The notes beneath the pieces were generated by a model. It saw only the letters and a list, made by a program, of their open reading frames with translations. It was not told the DNA's origin and ran no database searches. From NCBI GenBank assembly GCA_966186435.1, contig CBIFWW010000070.1, positions 1 to 17,209 on the forward strand: a DNA stretch of 17,209 bases. Direction: 5' to 3'. This DNA is from CBIFWW01 sp966186435. GTDB lineage: Bacteria; Pseudomonadota; Gammaproteobacteria; Enterobacterales; Enterobacteriaceae. Made by a program: the position numbers and the translations under genes. Positions 8,963 through 15,535 of the stretch are shown piece by piece (positions within the stretch are counted from its first letter, which is position 1; every line of letters begins with the position of its first letter).

Positions 8963-9085
8963 TTACCTATGTAACTTAATTAAAGCCAGCCCCACCACCA
9001 GTAGTGCTATGAGCACAATTCCCTGCGAAGTAATGCTGTTCACGGCATTTAAAATCATTTGAATTCCGTTCGCTAACTCAATCAT
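8963..9085 (-). CDS. Putative 40-residue single-helix membrane protein upstream of cas8e
   Basis: I do not recognise this ORF as a named family. It reads ATG to TAA and encodes 40 residues: an N-terminal half starting MIELANGIQMILNAVNSITS that could be amphipathic, a hydrophobic core GIVLIALLVVGLALI (about residues 22-36) able to span a membrane once, and a basic tail KLHR. A GGAG Shine-Dalgarno lies five bases before the ATG, inside a possible four-codon leader (MEPV, 9096-9082) whose stop overlaps the start as ATGA. The stop codon is 28 bp upstream of cas8e. Small size, a single helix and a basic tail resemble the general build of type I toxins and other small membrane proteins; toxicity is only inferred. 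The PAM-flanked partial target of the mini-guide lies 61 bp upstream of its start. Confidence 0.6.
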   Translation of the reverse strand: MIELANGIQMILNAVNSITSQGIVLIALLVVGLALIKLHR

Positions 9086-9142
9086 ACCGGCTCCATGCCA
9101 ACAACTAATGAGCAAAGAGTAATCAACCAAAAATAAAAAAGC

Positions 9143-9177
9143 AAGTAGTTATCTCTGTACTTATTATTCAAATACAC
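9143..9177 (+). promoter_or_regulatory. PAM-flanked partial protospacer for the mini-guide
   Basis: AAG (9143-9145), the best-known type I-E PAM, is followed by TAGTTATCTCTGTACTTAT. The spacer-like segment at 9272 reads TAGTTCTCTTTCTACTTTT. Over the first 19 positions 15 match; the mismatches are at 6, 10, 12 and 18, and Cas7e flips out positions 6, 12 and 18. The seed (1-5, 7 and 8) is perfect. Beyond position 19 pairing is poor, although AAATACA occurs in both with a one-base offset. Such short pairing would be expected to allow Cascade binding without efficient Cas3 cleavage. The site is 61 bp upstream of the small ORF and about 210 bp upstream of cas8e. Confidence 0.72.
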
Positions 9178-9182
9178 GTAAA
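9154..9182 (-). promoter_or_regulatory. Weak candidate promoter for small ORF and cas8e
   Basis: On the minus strand TTTACG (9182-9177) is followed after 17 bp by TACAGA (9159-9154), which matches the -10 consensus poorly. An alternative -10, GATAAC (9153-9148), lacks a good -35. Either way the elements would lie within or beside the protospacer 9146-9177, so an R-loop there would block initiation. The hexamers are too poor for a firm call; they could mark a promoter that needs an activator. Confidence 0.2.
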
Positions 9183-9198
9183 TAGACATCTAGACATC
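9183..9198. repeat. Tandem 8-bp repeat TAGACATC x2
   Basis: TAGACATC occurs twice head to tail with no gap, directly beside the PAM-flanked site and the candidate -35 element of the small ORF and cas8e transcript. It is placed like an operator or activator site. No known regulator's box is recognised. Confidence 0.5.
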
Positions 9199-9231
9199 CA
9201 AAACTTTTTTCAATTTTTTCATCAAATCATT

Positions 9232-9237
9232 TACAGT
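9232..9237 (+). promoter_or_regulatory. Possible -10 element for mini-guide RNA
   Basis: TACAGT (4 of 6 matches to the -10 consensus, with conserved T1, A2 and T6) lies just upstream of the orphan repeat, so transcription would begin about at the repeat's first base. The best -35 at 17 bp spacing is TTCAAT (9209-9214), only 3 of 6. The evidence is weak and positional. Confidence 0.2.
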
Positions 9238-9242
9238 TATTT

Positions 9243-9271
9243 GTGTTCCCTACACATGTGGGGATAAACCG
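9243..9271 (+). repeat. Orphan type I-E-like CRISPR repeat (psi-R1)
   Basis: This 29-bp element matches the array's repeat, in crRNA orientation, at 23 of 29 positions. The 5' GTGTTCCC and 3' GGGGATAAACCG are intact, so the full handle ATAAACCG is kept. All six changes fall in the hairpin. The stem keeps its 6-bp geometry: C-G at position pairs 6-21, 7-20, 8-19 and 11-16, a T-G wobble at 9-18, and a compensatory A-T in place of G-C at 10-17. The orientation is opposite to the cas genes, so an RNA from it would be antisense to the end of cas3. Cas6e could plausibly still bind and cut it. Confidence 0.88.
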
Positions 9272-9302
9272 TAGTTCTCTTTCTACTTTTGAAAGGAAAT
9301 AC

Positions 9303-9331
9303 AATTTCCCGAAGTTATTTGGGATTAGTAG
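9303..9331 (+). repeat. Highly degenerate CRISPR repeat (psi-R2) overlapping cas3 3' end
   Basis: Only 14 of 29 positions match the array repeat, but the hairpin geometry is the same: C-G pairs at 6-21, 7-20 and 8-19, G-T wobble at 9-18, A-T at 10-17 and 11-16, and a G-N-N-A loop at 12-15 as in the array repeat (GCCA there, GTTA here). The cut-site context GGG-AT is kept and the handle is lost. It lies one spacer length (31 nt) after psi-R1. The cas3 stop codon (9315-9317) lies inside it, so coding and RNA constraints overlap. By itself the match would be weak. Confidence 0.55.
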
Positions 9332-11975
9332 GGATGGCGAAAGTCATCCCTACACTAAAGGTATAAATCAGATTGAACCCGTCGTTCCATTGCCCATTTT
9401 GAGTTAATCCAGACAACCATATTTGCCCGGATTCTTCCCCATTGGTATGAATTTTATTCACCCAACTTGCCGGCACATTTACCCGGTTTAATGCCAAGGT
9501 TTCATCGCGCTGTGTTTCATCAAGTTGTTCAAAAATTTGTCCATTTAGCAACATTTTGCCCTCGGCAGTTTGAACATATGGCACCAAAGGCAGGCTCATT
9601 TCACCGTCACGGGTGACTGCTCTGATAGTTTCGTCATCGTCAGTTAACGAATGAGTTTGTGCCCATTTCAGCATTTGATTAGCGCTATAACGCTTCCCTT
9701 GCTCCTTCATGTCGAACTTAACCATTCCCTGGCATACCCATTGGGGTTCTTCATCTACTAGCGGGCTATAGATCGCATTTAGCCATTGGCGGTAGGCATC
9801 AGGGAAATACAGGGGCTGATCTTTGAGTTGTTCAATATGTTGTTGCGTGCGCCACATCACTCGGGTGTTGCCATAGATATAGGCATGTTTCCCATAATCA
9901 GGTTGCGTGGGCAGCAAAATAGTGGCGGTTGGCTTTTCATACCCCTGTGGCCGGGATGGCCGGGCATGGCGGTGCAGGCGGCCTAAGCGTTGAAACAATA
10001 AATCGGCAGGACAAAGCTGGGTGATGATCCAGTCGAAATCAACATCTAATGATTGCTCTACCACTTGGGTAGCAATCAAGATCCGCCCCTTTTGGCGCTG
10101 GCCATTTTTGCCAAAATAGCCCAGTACCCGTTCTTCTTTCACTTGCCTATCAATAAGGGTGAAACGGGCATGGAATAGTAGGATCTCAATTTCAGGAAGG
10201 GCTGTGGTAATGAGCTGGCGGTAGACAGTTTGCGCCACATCGACCAAGTTACATATTAAACACACCTGTGCCCCCGCTTGGGCGGCGGCTACCATACGCG
10301 CCAGTAGTGCTGCATCAGGCAGCATATCGGGTAAATATGCGGTTTCCAGATGGACCGAAAAACGCGGGGGTAAGTGTTCCTGACGGTCGCTTAAATCATA
10401 ATGGCGGGTTGTATATGTACTACGCCAGTGAATCAACGGGTAGCTTTCCGGCGGAGCCGCTGTATTCATGCCGCTGTAGGCATTTAATAATCGCTGCTGG
10501 TTTTGCTCGGGTAAGGTAGCTGAAAGTAATATGACGCTGGCTCCGGCTTGCGCTTGGGCCTCAATAACTGCATCCAAAAGTCCATTCATATAGGTGTCAT
10601 AGGCGTGGACTTCATCAACAATTAATACGCTACGCCCTATGCCGAATCCACGTATAAAGCGGTGTTTTACAGGTAGAACCGAAATCAACACCTGATCAAT
10701 GGTGCAGACCCCGATTTGCCCAAGAAAGGCTTTCTTATTACTGACTGAAAGCCATTGGCAACATTGTGACAAAGCTTCTTCCGGGCCTTGTTCATTGTGG
10801 CCTCGGCTTTTTATAGATTGGAATAGCTTATTGTGTCGAGCATTGCCGTGAGCAAGAATAATATTAGGTTGGCGGAATATTTTTTTGGCCAAATATTCTA
10901 ACCTTTCCAACATCGCATTGGCTGTGGCCTGGGAGGGTAAGGCAAAAATGATACTTTCAGCCTGCTGAGTATTTATTAGTCTCCAGGCGTAGGCCAGGGC
11001 CGTTTCAGTTTTACCTGATCCAGTAGGCGCTTCAATCAAAGTCAAGCCCGCCTCAGCAGGTAAATTATCCACCAGCACTTGTAATTGCCGGGGGTGAAAT
11101 CCCGGCTCCAGTAGCGCCTTTACACCAGTGTAATTTAAGGAATTGGACAATATGCCGCTACGATCTAATACCAACCTGGCATCCCGCTGTTTGGATTGGT
11201 AATACACGTTTATTGCGTCTAAATCCGACGGCATTTGTTGGTTAAAGATAAAAGTGTCTGCACTGGCCCATGAGCCAAGCCAATCAGATAACGAACAAAA
11301 CCCGGCCATTAATGGCGAACAATGAGGAGGCATATCGGTGACGGATACCCCTGCTGGAGCAAGAAAGAGTGCTGCGAGCACGTCTATCCATTCACCTCGA
11401 GCCTGTTTATCATCGAGACCAAAAACGGGTGGTAAGGACACTGGCATTGGCCACAAATCATTCGGTAAATTCGCATTAGATAATATGTACCCGTGGTGCC
11501 CAGCTACGGCCTCTATCCAGGCAAACCAAGACTGATAAGGATGTGGCTCTGGCTCTGCGTCAAAAAAGGCGAAATCAGTATGTTGGGGTGACGAGAGAAA
11601 GTCTTGATTGAACCAATGTAACCCCGCTGAGCCGTGATTAAATTTGCGGCATACCTCTTTTCCAGGGAAAGTATTTTGATATTGCTGTGGGTTCAGTGCC
11701 AACCAGCTATCAGTAGATTTGCATTGGAAGCGAATGTCGAATTTTCCCAGATCATGTAAGGCAATAAAAAAAAGCACCCACGCTTTTACTTTCTTTGGCA
11801 GCAAGGATTGATTGAGGCAGAAGGAGTGACTTATTGCTGGCGACTGATCCCACCAGTAATCCGCCACAGCGGCCACATCCAATGAATGATAGATTAACAA
11901 ATGGATGTTATTGCCAGCGCCATCATATTTGGCGGCCTTGCCCCAATAACGGCAAATATTCCCTAGATGTGTCAT
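9315..11975 (-). CDS. cas3: CRISPR-associated nuclease-helicase Cas3, type I-E
   Basis: Cas3 is recruited to Cascade R-loops, where it nicks and then processively degrades the target. The protein has 886 residues (888 in E. coli). The N-terminal HD nuclease shows His30, His74-Asp75 (ALHDLGKFD) and His160-His161. The superfamily 2 helicase shows Walker A EAPTGSGKT (315-323), DEVH (454-457), SAT (485-487) and motif VI QRLGRLHRH (662-670). The C-terminal domain ends in IPTNPK. The start ATG is preceded by GAGG at a spacing of eight bases and is consistent with the E. coli start (ICxYWGK near residue 10). It has its own promoter region and is separated from cas8e by 380 bp. Its stop codon overlaps the degenerate repeat psi-R2. 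Confidence 0.97.
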   Translation of the reverse strand: MTHLGNICRYWGKAAKYDGAGNNIHLLIYHSLDVAAVADYWWDQSPAISHSFCLNQSLLPKKVKAWVLFFIALHDLGKFDIRFQCKSTDSWLALNPQQYQNTFPGKEVCRKFNHGSAGLHWFNQDFLSSPQHTDFAFFDAEPEPHPYQSWFAWIEAVAGHHGYILSNANLPNDLWPMPVSLPPVFGLDDKQARGEWIDVLAALFLAPAGVSVTDMPPHCSPLMAGFCSLSDWLGSWASADTFIFNQQMPSDLDAINVYYQSKQRDARLVLDRSGILSNSLNYTGVKALLEPGFHPRQLQVLVDNLPAEAGLTLIEAPTGSGKTETALAYAWRLINTQQAESIIFALPSQATANAMLERLEYLAKKIFRQPNIILAHGNARHNKLFQSIKSRGHNEQGPEEALSQCCQWLSVSNKKAFLGQIGVCTIDQVLISVLPVKHRFIRGFGIGRSVLIVDEVHAYDTYMNGLLDAVIEAQAQAGASVILLSATLPEQNQQRLLNAYSGMNTAAPPESYPLIHWRSTYTTRHYDLSDRQEHLPPRFSVHLETAYLPDMLPDAALLARMVAAAQAGAQVCLICNLVDVAQTVYRQLITTALPEIEILLFHARFTLIDRQVKEERVLGYFGKNGQRQKGRILIATQVVEQSLDVDFDWIITQLCPADLLFQRLGRLHRHARPSRPQGYEKPTATILLPTQPDYGKHAYIYGNTRVMWRTQQHIEQLKDQPLYFPDAYRQWLNAIYSPLVDEEPQWVCQGMVKFDMKEQGKRYSANQMLKWAQTHSLTDDDETIRAVTRDGEMSLPLVPYVQTAEGKMLLNGQIFEQLDETQRDETLALNRVNVPASWVNKIHTNGEESGQIWLSGLTQNGQWNDGFNLIYTFSVGMTFAIPTNPK

Positions 11976-12026
11976 CCCTAATCCTCATTGCACTTTCACC
12001 CCCTCGCCCAGTACATTAGCAACTTA

Positions 12027-12054
12027 CTAATAAATAAACACAGCATCATGTCAA
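12027..12054 (-). promoter_or_regulatory. Candidate cas3 promoter
   Basis: On the minus strand a perfect -35 TTGACA (12054-12049) is followed after 16 bp by TATTAG (12032-12027, 4 of 6 matches to the -10 consensus). Transcription would start near 12020, leaving a leader of about 45 nt before the cas3 ATG. It implies that cas3 has its own promoter, as in E. coli. Confidence 0.55.
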
Positions 12055-12092
12055 ACTTTGCTAAAAATAAACCCATAAACAGACATGACATA

Positions 12093-12172
12093 TAACTCAG
12101 AGCAATCAATATTAACCATCTAGAATATTTTAATATATTTATAAATAAATTTGTAATACTGGGTCTGAGTTA
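12093..12172. repeat. 9-bp inverted repeat flanking AT-rich DNA upstream of cas3
   Basis: TAACTCAGA (12093-12101) and its exact complement TCTGAGTTA (12164-12172) are separated by 62 bp of AT-rich DNA, upstream of the cas3 promoter. They could be a pair of regulator sites or a chance match; no known box is recognised. Confidence 0.3.
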
Positions 12173-12185
12173 ATTTTTTATCATA

Positions 12186-12214
12186 GAGAAAAAAACCGCT
12201 CCAAGGGGCGGTTT
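12186..12214 (-). terminator. Rho-independent terminator of guaBA
   Basis: On the minus strand the stem AAACCGCCCC pairs with GGAGCGGTTT (one wobble, 2-nt loop) and runs into a tract of T residues. It begins about 30 bp after the guaA stop codon, as expected for the end of the guaBA operon, and insulates cas3 from it. Confidence 0.85.
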
Positions 12215-12244
12215 CATTAATATCTTAGCAATTAAGCCAAAGAT

Positions 12245-13822
12245 TTATTCCCATTCAATGGTAGCCGGTGGCTTACCTGAGATATCGTAAACCACGCGGG
12301 AGATGCCGTTAACCTCATTAATAATGCGGTTAGACACCCGGCCCAAGAAGTCATACGGCAGGTGTGCCCAATGGGCAGTCATAAAGTCGATGGTTTCCAC
12401 CGCACGCAGGGAGACAACCCAATCATACTTACGGCCATCGCCCATCACACCGACAGAGCGAACCGGCAAGAAGACGGTAAAAGCCTGGCTGACTTTGTTG
12501 TACAGGTCGGCTTTATGCAGCTCTTCGATAAAGATCGCATCAGCACGGCGCAACAGGTCGCAGTACTCTTTCTTCACTTCACCTAGCACGCGCACCCCCA
12601 GACCTGGCCCCGGGAACGGGTGACGGTAGAGCATGTCATACGGCAGGCCCAGCTCCAGACCGATTTTACGCACTTCATCTTTGAACAGCTCACGCAGCGG
12701 CTCAACCAGGCCCATCTTCATTTCTTTAGGCAGGCCGCCCACATTGTGGTGGGATTTAATGACATGGGCTTTACCAGTGGCAGAAGCCGCTGATTCGATC
12801 ACGTCAGGGTAGATTGTCCCCTGGGCCAGCCATTTCACGTCTTCCAGTTTGAGCGCTTCTTCGTCGAACACTTCAACAAATACGCGGCCAATGATCTTAC
12901 GCTTGGCTTCAGGATCGTTTTCACCTTCCAGGGCGTCGAGGAAGCGTTTTTCACCTTCAACGTGAACGATGTTCAGGCCGAAGTGGTCACCAAACATATC
13001 CATAACCTGGGTGGCTTCGTTCAGGCGCAGCAGGCCGTTATCCACAAACACGCAGGTCAGGCGTTCGCCAATGGCGCGGTGCAGCAGCATCGCAGTGACG
13101 GAGGAGTCAACGCCGCCAGACAAGCCGAGGATCACTTTGTCATTACCCACCTGCTCACGAATGCGCATAACGGCGTCTTCGATGATCTTGGCCGGGGTCC
13201 ACAGGGCTTCACATTCGCAAATGTTGATCACGAAACGCTCCAGCATGCGCAGGCCCTGGCGGGTGTGGGTCACTTCCGGGTGGAACTGCACGCCGTAGAA
13301 GCGTTTTTCCTCGTTAGCCATAATGGCGAATGGGCAGGTTTCGGTGCTGGCAACGGTGACGAAGTCAGACGGGATATCAGTGACTTTATCGCCATGGCTC
13401 ATCCATACGTCTAGCATTGGATTACCGGCGGCGCTCAGAGCGTCTTCGATACCTTCGATCAGGGCGCTTTTAGTCTGTACTTCAACCTGAGCATAGCCAA
13501 ACTCACGCTCGTTAGAGGCTTCAACATGGCCGCCCAACTGCATCGCCATGGTCTGCATACCGTAGCAAACGCCCAGCACCGGCACACCGGCGTTAAATAC
13601 ATATTCAGGCGCGCGGGGGCTGCCAGCTTCGGTGGTACTTTCCGGGCCACCGGAAAGGATGATGCCGTTAGGATTGAACCCACGGATCTGCTCTTCGGTG
13701 ACATCCCAGGCCCACAGTTCGCAGTACACGCCCAGTTCACGGACGCGGCGCGCTACCAGTTGAGTGTACTGAGAGCCGAAATCAAGAATAAGAATGCGGT
13801 GCTGATGAATGTTTTGAGTCAT
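12245..13822 (-). CDS. guaA: GMP synthase (glutamine-hydrolysing)
   Basis: GuaA converts XMP to GMP with ATP and glutamine, the last step of guanine nucleotide synthesis. The 525-residue protein has the E. coli length. The N-terminal class I glutamine amidotransferase shows the triad Cys86 (VLGVCYGMQ), His181 and Glu183 (QFHPEVTH). The ATP-pyrophosphatase domain carries the PP-loop SGGVDSS (235-241), and the C-terminal dimerisation domain ends in GKPPATIEWE. It is the second gene of the guaBA operon, 76 bp after guaB, and is followed by a clear terminator. No anomaly is seen. Confidence 0.99.
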   Translation of the reverse strand: MTQNIHQHRILILDFGSQYTQLVARRVRELGVYCELWAWDVTEEQIRGFNPNGIILSGGPESTTEAGSPRAPEYVFNAGVPVLGVCYGMQTMAMQLGGHVEASNEREFGYAQVEVQTKSALIEGIEDALSAAGNPMLDVWMSHGDKVTDIPSDFVTVASTETCPFAIMANEEKRFYGVQFHPEVTHTRQGLRMLERFVINICECEALWTPAKIIEDAVMRIREQVGNDKVILGLSGGVDSSVTAMLLHRAIGERLTCVFVDNGLLRLNEATQVMDMFGDHFGLNIVHVEGEKRFLDALEGENDPEAKRKIIGRVFVEVFDEEALKLEDVKWLAQGTIYPDVIESAASATGKAHVIKSHHNVGGLPKEMKMGLVEPLRELFKDEVRKIGLELGLPYDMLYRHPFPGPGLGVRVLGEVKKEYCDLLRRADAIFIEELHKADLYNKVSQAFTVFLPVRSVGVMGDGRKYDWVVSLRAVETIDFMTAHWAHLPYDFLGRVSNRIINEVNGISRVVYDISGKPPATIEWE

Positions 13823-13898
13823 TAACGCTAATTCCGAGGCAAGTGAATCAATGTGTAGTCACCGGCCCACCGCGTTGGCAGTTGGCCGGAAGAGTTTA

Positions 13899-15365
13899 TT
13901 AAGAACCCATACGGTAGTTCGGGGACTCTTTTGTAATCGTTACGTCGTGGACGTGACTTTCCTGGATGCCCGCGCCGCTGATGCGAACAAACTCAGCTTT
14001 GGTGCGTAGCTCAGTAATTGTGCCACAGCCGGTCAGCCCCATACAGGAGCGCAGGCCGCCCATCTGCTGGTGAATGATCTCTTTCAGGCGGCCTTTGTAG
14101 GCAACGCGGCCTTCGATACCTTCCGGTACCAGTTTATCGGCGGCGTTATCGCTTTGGAAGTAACGGTCAGAGGAGCCTTTGGACATCGCGCCCAGGGAAC
14201 CCATCCCACGATAGGATTTGTAAGAACGCCCTTGGTAAAGTTCGATTTCACCCGGGGATTCTTCAGTACCGGCCAACATAGAGCCTACCATCACCGCACT
14301 TGCCCCCGCGGCGATAGCTTTGGCGATATCGCCGGAGAAACGGATACCGCCATCGGCGATAACCGGGATACCGGTGCCCTCCAGCGCTTCTACTGCGTCA
14401 GAAACCGCAGTGATCTGTGGAACACCCACACCGGTAACGATACGGGTAGTACAGATAGAGCCAGGGCCGATACCCACTTTCACCGCACTGCAACCAGCTT
14501 CCGCCAGAGCGCGAGCGCCAGCACCGGTGGCCACGTTGCCGCCGATGATTTGCAGGTCAGGGTATTTAGCACGGGTTTCGCGAATACGTTGCAGAACGCC
14601 TTCGGAATGGCCGTGGGAGGAGTCAATCAGCAGCACATCAACCCCGGCGGCAACCAGCGCATCAACGCGCTCTTCGTTACCGGCACCAGCGCCAACTGCA
14701 GCACCGACGCGCAGACGGCCATGTTCGTCTTTGCAGGCATTAGGTTTACGTTCTGCTTTCTGGAAGTCTTTAACGGTGATCATGCCGCGTAGGTGGAAGC
14801 TACTATCGACTACCAGCGCTTTCTCAACACGCTTCTCATGCATTTTAGCCAGCACGACTTCGCGGGTTTCGCCTTCACGGACGGTGACCAAACGCTCTTT
14901 CGGGGTCATATACACGCTTACTGGCTGGTTCAGATCCGTTACAAAACGCACGTCACGGCCAGTGATAATCCCCACCAGTTCGTAATCGTTAGTCACCACC
15001 GGGTAACCGGCAAAGCCGTTACGCTCAGTCAGCTCCTTCACTTCACGCAGCGTGGTGGTTGGCAGGACGGTCTGTGGATCGGTAACGATACCACTTTCAT
15101 GTTTCTTCACGCGTTTGACCATTTCGGCCTGGCGTTCAATAGACATGTTTTTGTGGATGAAACCAACGCCGCCTTCCTGAGCCAGCGCAATTGCCAGGCG
15201 CGCTTCAGTGACGGTATCCATCGCTGCGGACAGCATAGGGATGTTCAGACGGATTTTAGCAGTGAGCTGAGTGCCGAGATCGGCGGTATTAGGCAGAACG
15301 GTGGAGTGAGCTGGAATAAGGAGAACGTCGTCAAACGTTAAGGCTTCTTTAGCAATACGTAGCAT
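13899..15365 (-). CDS. guaB: Inosine-5'-monophosphate dehydrogenase
   Basis: GuaB oxidises IMP to XMP with NAD+, the committed step to guanine nucleotides, and supplies GuaA. The 488-residue protein equals the E. coli length. The TIM barrel carries the catalytic Cys305 in GIGPGSICTTR, and two CBS domains are inserted at about residues 93-205. The GMGSLGAM and GxxSCMGLTGC regions near the active-site flap are intact. The start ATG fits the family N terminus MLRIAKEALTFDDVLL. It is the first gene of guaBA and diverges from xseA. A PurR-like box overlaps its promoter. Confidence 0.99.
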   Translation of the reverse strand: MLRIAKEALTFDDVLLIPAHSTVLPNTADLGTQLTAKIRLNIPMLSAAMDTVTEARLAIALAQEGGVGFIHKNMSIERQAEMVKRVKKHESGIVTDPQTVLPTTTLREVKELTERNGFAGYPVVTNDYELVGIITGRDVRFVTDLNQPVSVYMTPKERLVTVREGETREVVLAKMHEKRVEKALVVDSSFHLRGMITVKDFQKAERKPNACKDEHGRLRVGAAVGAGAGNEERVDALVAAGVDVLLIDSSHGHSEGVLQRIRETRAKYPDLQIIGGNVATGAGARALAEAGCSAVKVGIGPGSICTTRIVTGVGVPQITAVSDAVEALEGTGIPVIADGGIRFSGDIAKAIAAGASAVMVGSMLAGTEESPGEIELYQGRSYKSYRGMGSLGAMSKGSSDRYFQSDNAADKLVPEGIEGRVAYKGRLKEIIHQQMGGLRSCMGLTGCGTITELRTKAEFVRISGAGIQESHVHDVTITKESPNYRMGS

Positions 15366-15417
15366 GGCAATATCTCAACCTGGGGGTGAATGAGAACAGA
15401 TAAAATATTGCCGCGGC

Positions 15418-15423
15418 ATTATA
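15418..15423 (-). promoter_or_regulatory. guaBA promoter -10 element
   Basis: A perfect TATAAT on the minus strand lies about 53 bp upstream of the guaB ATG. The -35 region is weak by consensus and is overlapped by the PurR-like box, which fits a strong but repressible promoter. Confidence 0.65.
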
Positions 15424-15427
15424 CAGA

Positions 15428-15443
15428 ACGTAACCGTTTGCTG
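15428..15443. promoter_or_regulatory. PurR-like operator of guaBA
   Basis: ACGTAACCGTTTGCTG matches the PurR box (ACGCAAACGTTTGCGT) around the central CG dyad, with mismatches mainly at the outer positions. It lies between the -10 and -35 positions of the guaBA promoter, so binding would block RNA polymerase. Repression of guaBA by PurR is established in E. coli; its use here is inferred from the site. Confidence 0.65.
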
Positions 15444-15466
15444 CTACATGTTTTTCCTTTAAATCC

Positions 15467-15494
15467 TTGCTTCTAGCGGTTAGCAGGTTACTAT
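15467..15494 (+). promoter_or_regulatory. Candidate xseA promoter
   Basis: TTGCTT (15467-15472), 16 bp, then TACTAT (15489-15494) give 3 of 6 and 4 of 6 consensus matches. The start would be about 35 nt before the xseA ATG. It is back to back with the guaBA promoter. The match is modest. Confidence 0.35.
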
Positions 15495-15535
15495 CGACAG
15501 ATTAACCCGCTGATTTTAAATTTGATCTCGCTCAC

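Larger units (their letters stand above)
8935..9314. other. cas8e-cas3 intergenic control region
   Basis: This 380-bp gap separates two co-directional cas genes. Most of 9100-9240 is very AT-rich, the type of DNA that H-NS silences at E. coli cas promoters (inference). From right to left it contains: a degenerate repeat overlapping the cas3 stop codon, a 31-nt spacer-like segment, a good orphan repeat (9243-9271), a tandem 8-bp repeat (9183-9198), a PAM-flanked partial target (9143-9177) and a small hydrophobic ORF (8963-9085). These are listed separately below. Confidence 0.9.
9243..9331 (+). ncRNA. Putative mini-CRISPR guide RNA (CreR/CreA-like)
   Basis: The unit is orphan repeat (9243-9271), 31-nt spacer-like segment (9272-9302) and degenerate repeat (9303-9331). 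Processing by Cas6e at both hairpins would give a crRNA with the standard handle, a guide starting TAGTT and a 3' hairpin. The guide partly matches a PAM-flanked site 125 bp to the left in the same gap. Known precedents are Cas-regulating RNAs that use Cascade-like effectors to repress cas promoters and CreTA guards that repress a toxin. Transcription has not been shown; the inference rests on repeat structure, spacing and the target match. Confidence 0.7.
11976..12244. other. cas3-guaA intergenic region
   Basis: This gap separates the housekeeping guaBA operon from the CRISPR-cas block. It holds the guaA terminator, an AT-rich section (about 12055-12180) bounded by a 9-bp inverted repeat, and a good promoter for cas3. 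No ORF or RNA gene is seen. The sharp drop in GC marks the edge of the cas locus. Confidence 0.85.

Noticed and set aside
9279..9295. CTTTC-GAAAG hairpin in the mini-guide spacer, considered as a terminator
   Set aside because: The five-base AT-rich stem has no following T-run in either direction.
14070..14792. 240-codon ORF on the strand opposite guaB, and similar ORFs opposite guaA, cas7e and xseA
   Set aside because: The composition is typical of antisense shadows, there are no family motifs, and the opposite strands hold full-length conserved genes.
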